A stretch of 64,000 nt of DNA. It comes from Heligmosomoides polygyrus polygyrus. Lineage: Eukaryota; Nematoda; Chromadorea; Rhabditida; Heligmosomidae. Within the stretch, counting starts at the first letter, position 1; every line of letters begins with the position of its first letter. Below, one piece after another: positions 43,865 to 55,376 of this stretch. Below the pieces are notes generated by a model that did no database searches, was not told where the DNA came from, and worked only from the letters and a program-made list of their open reading frames with translations. The position numbers and the translations under genes were made by a program. The DNA lies in contig OX377202.1 in NCBI GenBank assembly GCA_947396885.1, forward strand, positions 108,518,221 to 108,582,220, written 5' to 3'.

Positions 43865-45000
43865 TGGACTGGAGCACTATGGCACGCACAGTGACGATTG
43901 GAGACAATTGTGGTCGGCTCAAGCAATTCGACGGCCAACAGTTGATGCAAAATCTGGTCGAGAAACGAGCTCAAAAGTCGATACGGGATGCGCTTGTGAA
44001 CGACTGACATGATGTCCTTTGTGTTCCTAAGGATGAGGGCAGCTTTGGGCCAATTCGGCACGCAAGAGAGATCAAAGAAGACGTTGACCGTATCTAGACA
44101 GGCAATTCGCAATTCCATGATCGTAGGGAATACGGATGACCCTGGTGACGTGCAAGAATGCAGAAGAGAATACAACGTTGCCTATGGAACGAATGATACG
44201 AACTTCCCCAGGGAGAATGACCAGCTGGGCCACTATAGCACGCGATAGAGAGCAATGAAGACGTTGCTGGCATCCAGCCGAGTAGATCAATGATAATCGG
44301 AATACGGGTGATGCAAATAACGTACATGAATGCAATTGTCTAAGTAACGACTGATATGAAGTTCATCGCATACCTAGTGAGAAAGGCCAGCTGAGCCACT
44401 TTGGCATGCAAGAGAGATCGATGGAGACGCTGACAGATTCTGCACGGGCAATTCGATGATAATTGGGAAAGCGGATGATGCCGGTGAACTGCAAGAATGC
44501 AGAAGCAAATGCAGTTGCTTGAGGAACGATTGACATACAGGTCTACATCTTTCTAGAGAGGAGAACCAACTGTGCCACTTTGGCACGCAGGAGAGATCAA
44601 TCGAGACGTTGCTGACGCCATCTCAAGTAACAAAATAATCAACGATGCCACCAGTGATACAGATGATGCAGGATGTGGCAGAGAGGTGGATCCAAAAATC
44701 GATACAAATCGATACGAAGTGCACACATGAAGGAATTCTCCTGCCAATTGATCTACATGTGTGTTCTAATCACTGATAATGGTGAAGGGAATGCGCGCAC
44801 TCGCCTGACTATTACAAAAGGTATGTCTAAGGAACGACTGATATCAGTTCTTCCTGTCCCTAAAGATGGTGACAATCTGGGCCGTTTTGGCACGCAACAG
44901 AAATTGAGAGACGCTGACAGCGTCCACACAAGCAATTCGACGGTAATCATGAATACAGATGATGCAAATGAAGTGCAATGAAGTCCATGTGAAGATCTGA
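43865..45000 (+). repeat. Tandem array derived from an RTE LINE 3' end
   Basis: At least six units, most spaced 165-180 bp, start with GCCACTTTGGCACGCAAGAG or close variants at 43875, 44050, 44230, 44395, 44575 and 44880. Each continues GATGGAGACG, CAATTCGATGATAAT, GATGATGC and AAGAATGCA. The start corresponds to the LARDRDGWRR coding segment of the LINE. Confidence 0.8.
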
Positions 45001-45539
45001 AACAACAGGGTCCAATTAGCACACAGTGGTCCCTGCTTCTGAAGGTCACTTCGGGCTAACGGGTCGTCGCCAGTTGGCATAACCGGTAGGCCTAACTCTA
45101 AGGACCAGTACAAGGGCAGCGGTCTTATAACGGTCAGTCACGACAACGGCTCATTTATTCGCCGAGGCGAATACGCACTGGGCACGTTCGACATTCCGGC
45201 CGACCGGACGGGTGGCGGGTAAAAATAGAAAGCCGCCGTTGTATATGTAACAGAGCGGCGCTGCTGGGGTAGGTCTCCAGAAATCCCGGAAGACCCCTGT
45301 TTCCATCCCATTTCATCGATAGACTCGCTTAAAATTACACTGAAAGCGATAAAATAAGAAGACTTCGCTAAAATCCTAGAGAAGAAGAGACCACCAAGAA
45401 CGGTTAAAGTAACTGAAACGGCAGAGTAAGAGCCTGGACGGAAAGTTCTACAAAAATAGGGACAACTGGGTAAGAAATCTGGGCAGGAAGAAAAGAAAAG
45501 TGTCGGAAAAGCCCAGTAGCCGAGAAGAAGCAGAATACA

Positions 45540-45825
45540 ACGGAAAGAAGCGATGAAACCCCAGTAAAACAGCCAACCGACAGGGTGGAGCGCGACGCGG
45601 TGGGTCTTTTATCGATTATGACATCATCGATGATCTACGATTCCGGCGCCTTGGAAGGGGGTCATGGTAAAAGTGACAGACCTTAGGTGGTCCTAGTTAC
45701 ATCGAACGGTAGAAGTCACATGGTTCATACTAGAGCGTCCGACCGCGACGCGACCGCAGCGCATGACTACTTTCGTGAGCTGCTAGGCCTTTTAGTCCAC
45801 TTTGATAGAATCATCTAGAATATCT
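45540..45825. repeat. Dispersed repeat R2, copy 1
   Basis: It shares with 58945-59217 the blocks GTGGGTCTTTTATCGATTAT, GATCTACGATTCCG, a GGTCATGGT step and GCGACCGC. ATGACATCAT here is ATGACGTCAT in copy 2, a CRE/ATF-like palindrome. Confidence 0.7.
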
Positions 45826-45842
45826 AGCGGTTAGATGCGCTG

Positions 45843-46133
45843 TAAAGGATAAAGGACGGCGTTACTCAACCCCTTTTGGGATGCGCCACGCACTCTGCTT
45901 CTACGGGATGTCGTGGAGGTGATTTGAATGCGCATTTGGCCATACAATGATTTGCGGTGGCCAGCCGATGAACAAGTCAGCGCTTTATCCTTCCCAGACA
46001 AGTCTGCTGCCAATTCACCGCGACCCCGGGTAGACGGAACGCTTGGTTGGCCTGGGCGGGAGATCCGAACCAGGCACCTGGTAACGGGTGCACGCGTCAG
46101 CCGGCACCTCCTCCGACTGCGTCACACGCGCCC
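45843..46133 (-). mobile_element. SINE family 1, nearly complete
   Basis: From the AAAGGATAAAGGACGGCG tail to GGTGCACGCGTCAGCCGGC and GACTGCGTCACACG, with B-box GATCCGAACC on the plus strand. Confidence 0.85.
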
Positions 46134-46384
46134 CTGTGCTCTAAAGTTGTAAAGACTACTCTTCAAGTTAAATTCCTGACCTAATTTGTCTAAATCGTCG
46201 CCAGTCAGCTTCGCTGGAGTGCGCCACGCATTCTATCAACACCTTCAATCAATAATAATCAATAATCAGCATAGAAGTTCGGATGCGGAAAGTAAGTGAC
46301 CATTTGGCTTCCATTGGTGAAAGTGGCCACAATATCGATCTCACGGTGAGGAGTCAGACTACAATGCTCTTTGATGGCATAAGG

Positions 46385-46565
46385 TAAGCCCAATGGGCTA
46401 TTCTGGCACGCGACAGGGACGGATGGAGACGCTGCTCGTTCGCGTGCTCGTTCGAGTTTCAAGTCGACGATCAACGGGATGACAGGTGACATAAAGATAA
46501 AGGATAAAATGAACGGGGTTAATCAATCCGTTCTGCTGGATGCGCCACGCATTCTACTTTTGGGA
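46385..46565 (+). mobile_element. RTE LINE 3' end abutting a SINE 3' fragment
   Basis: GCACGCGACAGGGACGGATG reads LARDRDGW, and the frame closes with VDDQRDDR and TGA at 46487. AAGATAAAGGATAAAATG and GATGCGCCACGCATTCTACT of an inverted SINE 3' fragment follow at once (46500-46565). Confidence 0.75.
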
Positions 46566-46796
46566 GAAATCCGAGATCTGTCCTAGTCGGGAGGGGGTAA
46601 GCGTAAAGTGTCATTTGCGTACGTCTCCTCCTATGCCACGCAATCTCATTTCGTGAATTTAGATGAAACCACTCGCAAAGCGGAACAGCATCTGAACCTC
46701 TCGTAGGTACTCAGGCAGGGGTTGGAGATGTGAACCGCTATATGCCTGCCCCCTCCGATTAGGATAGGTCCGGAATCCGAATGCTTTACGCAATCA

Positions 46797-46968
46797 GCTG
46801 CGCGGTGATCAGCCTATGAACAAGTCAGTTCCCAGACAAGTCTGGAAGCCATTTAAACCCTGAGGGATGAAAGGATTGGTTGGCCTGGGCGGGAAATCCG
46901 AACCACGAACCTGGTATCGGGTGCAGGCGACACTCGGCGCCTCGTCCCACTGCGCTACCACGGGTCCA
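46797..46968 (-). mobile_element. SINE family 1, head half
   Basis: AACAAGTCAGTTCCCAGACA through GGTATCGGGTGCAGGCGACA and CACTGCGCTACCACG, with an internal deletion. Confidence 0.75.
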
Positions 46969-47094
46969 TAGATCATATTGTGGTTCAGCAAGACAATGCT
47001 TTGAAATCTATTCCCACTGTATGAGTTTCAAGATGAAAGAAGTTGGATATATGTAGTCCTAGACAAAGTCTTCGCTTCTATGAGAACAGACAGC

Positions 47095-47175
47095 GCCGAT
47101 GGTGTAGTGGAGTAGCATTCCATGTACGGTGGGAAAGGAGCGACGGTTCGACTCCTACCTGGAGCAGGAGCGAAA
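47095..47175 (+). repeat. tRNA-like SINE head
   Basis: GATGGTGTAGTGGAGTAGCA (A-box) and GACGGTTCGACTCCTACC (B-box). Related in layout to the element at 58326. Confidence 0.5.
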
Positions 47176-47585
47176 CTTGGTCATAACGCTCTGCGAGCTG
47201 CACTTTGACTGTCTGAATGAGGCGGATCCTGACGGAGAAAGAGAATACAGTGCGCCGCTACAGTACCGGCTGGCGTGTGCGCGATGATGAAGCGCGTGGG
47301 GCGACGGCGGCGGCGACGTGCGTTGACATTCTCCGGGCCAGTGATTCCGTGTCTCAAATATTCCGCTGATTACTCATTAAAAATTGCTCATTGTTGTTGT
47401 CATTGGCGCGATGAAATATTGCGACATTTGCGCAGAAAGCCGCCGACCGACACCCGCCGCCTTCATGCCGCTACGACGGTGCCGTCGGGTCGGCCTTTAC
47501 ACCGTCTTTTGAAGAGAAAATTGGACAAAAATGGACTCTCGTGTGAGGAGCTGATTCTCCTGCACAGGGTCTGAAGGCATTTACA

Positions 47586-48878
47586 CAGTGTGGCTCCTAA
47601 TTATTTGCGTGAAATTCAAACCGCTACTGTATTTTTGAAAACGGCGGGAGATCAATTACTAGGACTTTTCTAGAATGTGGGAAGTATGTAAGAAACCAAG
47701 AAAGGTGATACACTCAATACCCTCGACAATGTAAGCTTCACCACATCGTTCCACCATCGCTCATCTAGCCGATAAAGGACATTCTGCAGCAGAGATCGCT
47801 CGACGACTTCAAATTTCTGCCAGAACAGTCCAACACATTGTGAAACAGTACAGAGAGGAAGGAACGGTCGAACCGAGGAAGGGATCTGACAGACCACGTA
47901 CTGTGAACACTCTCCGCCTTCGAAAGGTCATCAAAAAGAGAATCGACCGGAACAATGGAGTTAGCATGAATCGGATGGCCATAGACCTTGGGGTTTCCCG
48001 CAGAACAATACAGAAGATCGTCAGACAGGATCTTGGGCTTCGCAGTTATCGTCTTTATCGCGGAGAAGCACTTACGGAAGCTGCAATGCAGATTAGATTG
48101 GAAAAATCCCAGTTGTCGCTAAAGGAGATCCAGCAGGACCGCTTGTCAAACGTCATCTGGACGTCCGAGAAGATTTTTTTACCATGGAAGTGACCCACAG
48201 CACACAGAATTAGTGTCAGTTGCTGCCTTCATCCAGGAACAGGTCTTCTCAACGTCGTGTTCTTAACAGGACTCTTTTTCCGAGATCCGTAATGGTATGG
48301 GCTGGCATTACCCTGGACGAGAAGACACCTCTGGTTTTCGTCGACCACTCAGTGAAAATCGCCGCTAAAGTCCATCAAGAAAAGGTCCTGCGCGATGTTC
48401 TCCTCCCCTGGGTTGCTGAAAATGTTGTCAGTGGTCAATGCGCGCTCCAACAGGACTGGGCACCTGCTCATTCTGCGAGATCCACACTGGCATTCTGCGA
48501 GAGTCACTTCCCTGGCTATTGGACGAAGGACTTCTGGCCATCTAACTCGCCTGATCTGAATCCGATGGATTTCGTCGTGTGGGGCTTCTTGCAACAGAAC
48601 GTCTCCTCGAAGAGTCACCAAAGTTTGAACGCTCTCAAAGCTTCACTTCAGAAGGCGTGGGACGATATCGACGTTACCTTCCTGCGGCCCGCAGTGATGT
48701 CGGTGGAGAAGAGACTGAAGGCCTGCATTGCTGCAAAAGGAGCTCATTTCGAACATCTTCTCGGGTGAATGATTGCTAGGCATTGCTCTATATAGAAGTT
48801 GTACCAGATTGTATAAATATTGTTCTTTGTTGAAGTTATTAGCAATAAACTACGCGCAAATAATTAGCAGCCACCCTG
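47586..48878 (+). mobile_element. maT (DD37D) transposon, nearly intact
   Basis: The ends CAGTGTGGCTCCTAATTATT and the complement of CAGGGTGGCTGCTAATTATT, continuing TTGCG, face each other. TA follows the right end. It holds one transposase gene with few lesions. Confidence 0.9.
47726..48768 (+). pseudogene. maT transposase, one damaged zone
   Basis: The N-terminus has a helix-turn-helix (ADKGHSAAEIARRLQISART) and a second HTH (RMAIDLGVSRRTIQKIV). Then VIWTSEKIF stands where the family has TDEK, so the first catalytic Asp is Ser. A shift and a TAG follow at 48178-48215. The second part begins LLPSSRNRSSQRR, has SVMVWAGITLDEKTP, LQQDWAPAHSA with the second Asp and NSPDLNPMDF with the third, 37 residues on. 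It ends AAKGAHFEHLLG at 48768. With one Asp replaced and a break it cannot be active. Confidence 0.85.
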
Positions 48879-48984
48879 TACACGGTTTGACTGATCGAAA
48901 AATTCTCAGTTTTTTGCTATGTACAGCAAAATTTTAATTTATTTGAGGAAAGTCACATTCTTTGAACGAACCGTTAGAGTTTGC

Positions 48985-48995
48985 TTCCACATTTC

Positions 48996-49043
<48 letters not shown>

Positions 49044-49090
49044 TTTTAGATAAATTTAGGTTTGAAAGCTTTTGAGATTGTGCTATAGTC

Positions 49091-49121
<31 letters not shown>

Positions 49122-49466
49122 ACATTTCGCAAAATCCAGCACATCACGGCTCTGGCCCAGCGGGCGTGTGCTAAACGTATGGCGTGGGCGGACCACCTAA
49201 TTTTACCTCTATACATTATTCGAATAAATTTAGGTGTGGAAGCGTTTGAGATGGTGCTATGCTCTATTTATTTATTTATTTATTTATGTGAGCTGTCATA
49301 ACGATGTTTTGTTGCGATCAAAACTACTAGCGCCAGGCGCGACTCGAACCCGCACCTCTCTCTAACTGGGCGGGAATGCTCTACGCCATTACACCACCGG
49401 CGCCGTTTGATCGAACGCAACATCCACACCTCGTGGGACCGATCAGCACCCACCCGTATCCGGGAT

Positions 49467-49505
<39 letters not shown>

Positions 49506-49760
49506 TCTAAACATTCCGCGAAATCCAGTCCGCGACGGCTTTCGTCCAGCAGGGGTGTGCTAAACGTATGGCGTGGGCGGTCCACCTAATTGTACCTCTA
49601 CATATTATTCAAATAAAATTAGGTATGGAAGCCTTCTAGATGGTACTGTGCTTTATTTATTTATTTATTTATTTGAACGTTTCGCAAAATCCAACTCATT
49701 ACTGCTCTCGTCCAGCAGGCATGTGCGAAACGCCTGGAGGGGTTGGCACACCTAATTTTC
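48985..49760. repeat. TTTA microsatellites alternating with a 100-130-bp unit
   Basis: ATTTATTT runs lie at 48990-49045, 49093-49120, 49265-49288, 49467-49506 and 49653-49674. Between them the unit AAACATTYCGCRAAATCCAG...GTGTGCTAAACGTATGGCGT...CACCTAATT recurs at about 49121, 49509 and 49677. The runs could be tails of successive insertions. Confidence 0.8.
49300..49430 (-). mobile_element. tRNA-like element, copy 1
   Basis: On the minus strand it reads GGCGCCGGTGGTGTAATGGC, GTAGAGCATTCCCGCCC and GCGGGTTCGAGTCGCGCC. The outer sequence GATCGCAACAAAACATCGTT is shared with 58326-58445. A T-arm is good but the anticodon arm is not normal. Confidence 0.65.
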
Positions 49761-49941
49761 GACGACTTAGCCCATCCAACAGCGCCGTGTCTGATCTGCG
49801 AACGTGAATGAACCTCGTTGGCTGAACTCCATGCTTGCGTGAATCGTGCCCTTTGTTATCAAGAGATCTAAAAACGAACGCCACAGGTAAAATGTATCTT
49901 TCGAGCATACAAATTCAAGAATATCATGGCACATGCAACAT

Positions 49942-50090
49942 AAAGGTCGACGTTATTCAGTCTCTCTTCAGCGTGCGCCACAAAGGCTACTTCTATGTGG
50001 TATCTTGGAGGTGATTTGGACGCGTATTGGGCCTATACAATGACTTGCGGTGGTCATTCGATAGTATGTAAGATCAGTGTTCTATCCTTG
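49942..50090 (-). mobile_element. SINE family 1, degenerate, cut by a MITE
   Basis: AAAGGTCGACGTTATTCAGT through GCGTGCGCCACA and GACTTGCGGTGGTC to TCTATCCTTG. The MITE at 50091 begins there, and CCTTGCCAGAC resumes at 50445. Confidence 0.65.
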
Positions 50091-50445
50091 GCCCGGATTC
50101 ATCAACGCGCAAACCCATGGGTATGCTGGGTATAGGGGTAGACATACCTACGATGTGAACATACCCACGATTCATGATAAACCTTACCCGCCAAATCGTG
50201 GGTATATCAGTGGGTAGAGAAAACCCGCCGATCGTTGTGGGTACATCCGTATACCCGCGACTCATTCGCGCCCCATTGACAAAATGGCGCTCCAGTGAGA
50301 TAATCTGTTTTCGCAAAAGGCCTAGTTGTATCTTACCCTTGATTCCTTTCATGAATACGATTCGTAGCCACTACCCATTGCTGGTAGTGGGTATGATTCC
50401 CTTACGATATCTCTACCTATACCCATTGTTTGATGAATCCGAGCC
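50091..50445. mobile_element. MITE family D, copy 1
   Basis: The ends GCCCGGATTCATCAACGC and GATGAATCCGAGC are flanked by CCTTG on both sides. The interior has GGGTATACC-type blocks and GACAAAATGGCGCTCCAGTG. Confidence 0.75.
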
Positions 50446-50492
50446 CTTGCCAGACTGGGTAAGTTTGCGAATTCGGCGATGGATAAGAAGAG

Positions 50493-50840
50493 CTGGGGCC
50501 GGATTCATCAAGCAGAGGGTATAGGTAGAGATACCGTGAAGGAATCATACCCACCACCTGCATTGGGTTGCGGGTACGATTCGTGTTTGTGAAAGGAATC
50601 AAGGGTAAGGATCAGCTAACACTCTCACGAGAGCAGCTGATCTCACTGGAGCGTCATTTTGTCAATGGGGCACGGAATCCTCGCCGGTATGCGGATATAC
50701 CTACAACGATCGTCAAATTCTCTACCCACTAATATACCCGCGATGTGGAGGGTAAGGTCTATCTCGAATGCCTCATCATGGGTACGTCTACCCCTATACC
50801 TTGCCTACAGGCGGGTTGACTGATGAACCCGGTCCGCCTG
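50493..50840. mobile_element. MITE family D, copy 2, opposite orientation
   Basis: The element is 50496-50837, with GGGCCGGATTCATCAAGC at left and GATGAACCCGGTCC at right, CTG on both sides. Its interior is the reverse of copy 1, for example CACTGGAGCGTCATTTTGTC. Confidence 0.8.
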
Positions 50841-50842
50841 GT

Positions 50843-51005
50843 CTGGGGCCGGATTCATCAACAATTAAACCCGTGGGTATAAAGGGTATAAGGGGTAAAG
50901 ATAAGAGTAAGGTGGAGATAAAGAAAGAGTCAGAGACGCAGGCTTCATCGTGGGTATCTCTATCTCCTAAACCCGCGGGTTAGTCGTTGATGAATCCGGC
51001 CCCTG
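50843..51005. mobile_element. MITE family B, CTG duplication
   Basis: The element is 50846-51002. CTG lies at 50843-50845 and 51003-51005. The ends are GGGCCGGATTCATCAAC and its exact complement. It starts six bases after the end of the previous MITE. Confidence 0.9.
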
Positions 51006-52330
51006 GAAGTGAACCCAAAGCCGACTGCGGATCACCAGACAGCCGGCGCTTTCTGCTGTCTGCGCTGCTTGTCCATCTCTGCACAATTAGGTGGTGCTCG
51101 TGCTAGCGGCGCCTCCCACCGATTGCGCTATGAGTTCCACCCAAGATCATGGTAGGTTCGATGCCGACTATTGACGAGGCGCTCTCCTCCTACCTGGTGG
51201 AAAGGCTGAAAGCAGTGTTCTAAGGATTTACCTCTATCTAAAGGTCACTGGGAGACAAATAATGCAGCAGTTTAAGGGCCTGTGAAAGTTTCTTCAGGCC
51301 TAGGTACACTGGTGTCGCTAACTCATTAATACCATTAGAATTCGAATGCATGGCGCAATCCTAGCCGCTGCCAGATACTAACCGGCGTCGCTTCGCTCGA
51401 TCGCTAAGATGGTGTCCCTAAAAACGCAACAAACCCAGCCTATGGTAAGGTGCTTCTGAAGGAAACTGCCACCATCGTTGAGAAGCCACGCAAGGGCATC
51501 ACATGAGCGTGACCTTAGCCGATGTTTAGTGCGTGGAGCTGCTGAAGAAGTTGAATGGAGAGTAAACGGGGCGAGACCGAGAGCGCCGCGTGAAATGGCA
51601 ACGTTTCCACCGCGAAGGCCGGCCGGACGGCGTCACGAGAGTATTTACGAGCGGAACTGTCCCGCCGGCGAAAGGTCATCCATCCATCCTTCGGCAACGA
51701 TATCGGGACGATCGCGAGAGTCACGGAAACCCTGCGGTGATGAATTGCGGGTCTCCTGGAGGTTTTCAGAAGTTTCACGGGTCTTTTGGAACTCCTTGAG
51801 CTCAACGGAGGAACGCCGCATGCATGGATGTTGCGAAGAAAATGGCCGACGTTTTGGAGTCACGGACTTCATGTTAGATGAGAATATGAAGGCTGGCACT
51901 CGGCTAGGATAGCGCCAAGGGTTCGAGGCTTAAAGTGTATGTATGGCCAGCATTGACAGCCTCCTCGGATTGCGCCATGCACTCTGCTCTTGTGGGACTC
52001 TGTAGAGGTCCCTTCGTATAGCAGTGTATTGAGTCTCGAAAACCGAATAATTGGAGGATCGCTCCGACTCTTTTATTCCTGCATTCCAGACCTCTAAATC
52101 CATCGCTCAAGCAAGTGAGCGCCGCATCTAGGGAAAAATTCGTGTACATGGCGCACTCCAAAAATAGAACAGCAGATGACCTCTTCTTGATACAGTCTGA
52201 GAAATTAGCGTAAAATCTAAAAACTTTAAAAAAATCGAGTAAAATTCAAAGTGAGTCGATGCTTCCGAGAAATGCAGACAAATTCTGCTTAAAATTTTAA
52301 CGCGTCCTTCACCGTAAACGAGCAGGTGTT
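51006..52330. other. No gene assigned
   Basis: Closing motifs of the SINE type are seen at 51343, 51967 and 52145, and a tRNA-like scrap (GCTAGCGGCGCCTCCCACC) at 51103. The overlapping frames at 51478-51912 have no known motif. Confidence 0.4.
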
Positions 52331-52339
52331 CGGGTTACC

Positions 52340-52795
52340 CGCGTTGTTACCAGTCTCCTCTGGGAAGGATAATACACAGAATTGTCCATCGGCTGGCCAT
52401 CGCCACCCATCGTGTAGGTCAAATAGGCATTCAGATGGTAGCAATTATAACTAATCCCCTACTGCTATTTGAATGTTTGCGCGCCTGCTACAGTATCCCC
52501 AAACCTGCGCATCAGCCAAGCCGTTGTCATTTTCTATCATTGGGCGCAACCGCTCGAACCGCTCTCGCTGCTAAGTGAGGATTACGTATCGATTGAATGT
52601 CCTCGTGGACCCCGACGCGATCCACGGCAGTAACCGCACGCTACAGTATTCCGCAAACCTGCACATCAACCCGCAATTCGAACGGCAGTAGGGGATTAGT
52701 TGTAAGTAAAATCTACTCAGATTGACTATAGGATGTCCAGTAGAAGGAGAATGCGTGGCGCATCCGTCAGAGGGATTGACTAACGCTTTTATATT
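52340..52795 (+). mobile_element. SINE family 1 split by a MITE
   Basis: The left part GGGAAGGATAATACACAG through GGCATTCAGATGG ends about 52446. The right part resumes at 52707 and ends with GAATGCGTGGCGCATCCGTC and GGGATTGACTAACGC. The insert lies between. Confidence 0.75.
52447..52706. mobile_element. MITE inside the SINE, ACTAATCCCCTACTGC ends
   Basis: ACTAATCCCCTACTGC on the left is mirrored by GCAGTAGGGGATTAGT on the right. CTACAGTAT and CAAACCTGC blocks follow the ends in direct and inverted copies. The target duplication is not clear. Confidence 0.75.
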
Positions 52796-53400
52796 GGGTT
52801 GCAACACAAGAACATTTGAAAAATCATTCCCATATTTCCATTCGCACCTTTCAAATCCTGAAGTCTCTAACTCAGTTAAGTGACTGTGACAGTACGGGAG
52901 CTGTTGGGCCGTAGGCCCTGCCCCTTATTGATTGGTCGGTTGCTCGGCAGCATGTGCTGCGGGACCGCCCCCCCCGATTGTGATTGGTCAATGAGGCGGG
53001 GGCGTGGTGGAGAAGAAATTGCAGCAGCAGTGTGCTCGAATACATTTGGAGCAAAATACAAGTGTATGGAATGCAAAACAACCCAAAAAATACCGCACGA
53101 AAGTGCAAATAAACTCTACCAGACATGTTCTGAAAAATGGCGTTAAATATTCAGTTCCCTTCTGAAAAAATGAAAGTCGAAGTCAACCGATCCGTTTGCT
53201 GGATGCATTGACCTACCTGAACAAAGGGTTCAGTGTTTAAATAGCAAGGATGGCTTCCATACACGCAGCACTGGCAGGTGGGTCTCCGGATTGCGCCATG
53301 CATTCTATCCCCGTTGGAGCTGTAGAGGTCTTCGTGTTTTTTTTTGAATGTATTGGATTGCAACGTCAGAACTTGGGAAATCATTTCCTCCTAGGGGTTA
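52796..53400. other. No gene; two tGATTGGTC motifs
   Basis: TTGATTGGTCGG and GTGATTGGTCAATG (52926, 52981) are CCAAT-type sites in GC-rich DNA. A closing motif GATTGCGCCATGCATTCT is at 53291. Confidence 0.35.
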
Positions 53401-53402
53401 GC

Positions 53403-53600
53403 ACAGTCTGAGGAGGCGCCAGCTGTCGATGGCACTTCGATTCCAGCTACCTGGTTCGGACCTCGCACACAGGCAACCCAAGACTTCCATCTCTCCGGAG
53501 TCGCCAGGTTTGGCTTAGAAGGACAAATACGCATTCAAATTGGCTCCATGACACCCCATAGAATCAGGATGCGTGGCGCATCCCTCATATTTTGCCTCTG
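53403..53600 (+). mobile_element. SINE family 1, degenerate
   Basis: CAGTCTGAGGAGGCGCCAGC, CCTGGTTCGGACC and the end AGGATGCGTGGCGCATCCCT are recognisable; part of the body is deleted. Confidence 0.7.
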
Positions 53601-53984
53601 ATCTAAAAGTCTATTTTGATTTTAGATGGGCTTATTTTTACTCAATTAGAAGTGGCAATAGTATATAAAGTTTCAAGAACATTTGGTATAAATTTATTTT
53701 TATTTTTTATTTTTATTTAATTTTGTAAATTTTTTAAATGCAATTTTTTAGTTCACCTGCTCCAAGAGTGTGATAACATTATAAAATTTCTATTTTCAGA
53801 AAAAATAATAAATTAAGACTTGTCTTGATGCGCAGCAAAGAAGCAGGCGTATAGCGCAGTAAAAGGCCAGATCGCGCCATGCACTCAAAAAGTTCAAGCA
53901 ACTTTTATTGGACTGATAGCCGAACGATTGTAGATCATTTTTCATAGAATAGTTTTCTTTTTCTTACTGCGGCTCGTCACACCT

Positions 53985-54376
53985 TACAGTGGCGACAAAA
54001 TATTTACGGACACTATGGGAGTTTTCGATCGTGACTTTGTAACCAGGGACTAGGGAGAAAGCTTGGGTAGGTTTCTAGAATTCCCTGAAAATTCTCTACA
54101 AAACTCGTCAAAATGTTGTCATGGAGTGGCTAAATTCAAAGAGAAATTCGATCTTGAGGAGGTGTTTCCCAATCATTATCTCGTGACTATTTTTCTCGCA
54201 CTCGAATTTTTCTGTAAATTTTAGCGCTGCCAATACATTTAGTTGTGCATTGTAGAGGATTTTTATAGAATTCTAGAAGCCTGCTCGCTTTTTCTTCGGA
54301 CTCCTTGGTTCCAAAGTTACGGTCGAAAACGTCGCAGAGGTATGTAGGCGTCCGTAAATGTGTTGCCGCCACTGTA
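53985..54376. mobile_element. Tc1-like MITE, TA target
   Basis: The element is 53987-54374. The ends CAGTGGCGACAAAATATTTA and complement extend over about 70 bp, including ACGGACAC and a GTAACTTTG-like block. TA lies on both sides. It has no frame. Confidence 0.85.
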
Positions 54377-55370
54377 CATGGCATGGACCTGTACAATCCC
54401 TAATTGAAGCCGAGTGCATGGCGCAATCCGATCGATGCTGTCAACGTCAACCGGAAAGAACAGCGGAGGCCGCGGAGGCCGGAACCTATTCCACGACGAC
54501 TTTACGGGTCTCCTAATAACACACGACGCTTGCCGACCAGGAGCGGAGCGAAGAGAGGGGGTTCGTCTGATGGCGCCTGGGAGCGTGGTGATTTGTCGGT
54601 AGATGGTCGTGTCAGATAAGTGCGTATACGGTGCTGCGAATTGTCCGCGATCTCATCCGGCGCCATAATTACAGCCAACCGAGACCGTAGCCGAGCGGCG
54701 TGCGCCGCTCCGCAAGGACGACTCGGTTCGCGTGGGGTGGGATGGGGTGGGAGATTCCCGAAAAGGAGAGCTGGAACTTCTTCTGGGGACCGGAAATGCG
54801 ACTACGGTAGAAGGGACAGATCTGCCCCGGAAGAAGCTCGTGCGCACGTCAGAAGCAGATCTTGAATTTCGCGCCAATTTTGAACTACATGACGCATTCT
54901 AGGAAGTGTCGAAGAGGTTCTAACGCATCTATCTCCTCTGAGATTCGGCTCAAGTTCGAGCTCTTCCAAGGGCCACTAAAAGAAGAGCCTCCCATGCTAA
55001 TTATTCCCGGAACCACTAGCCTTTTGGCTGTCCTAGCTCGTGGGGGTGGATCCTAGTTCGACATTAAGAACCTCAAGAAGACGGAAGGAATGTAGAGGCA
55101 AAAATCAGCGGCCACTACTACTAGGCGACTGCGTGGGTGGTCGAAAGGAGAAGGAATTTTATCAAAAAGCAAACAGGTCGGTCCGTGCCAGCGGCCAACA
55201 ACATGAGCCACTGATACCAGTAGTTGTTATGGTTGAAGCGAGGTGGGTAGTTTTAGAGCCAACCACGGCTGGGGGGGGTTTAAACGATATTTTTATGAAA
55301 AATTTTCGCTAAGTTTCCGTTGTTTTGTTAAAAATTTCGCTAAAAAGTACGAATAGCTGCGTACTATAGT
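54377..55370. other. No gene assigned
   Basis: A closing motif GAGTGCATGGCGCAATCC at 54412 and GC-rich sequence to 54850. No repeat partner was found here. Confidence 0.35.
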
Positions 55371-55376
55371 TGTGCT

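Noticed and set aside
43865..45000. CRISPR array
   Set aside because: The spacing is regular but units are about 170 bp and related throughout; there are no unique spacers and the organism is eukaryotic.
51478..51912. A 144-codon frame as a gene
   Set aside because: Antisense frames of similar length, no motif, no splice signals that improve it.
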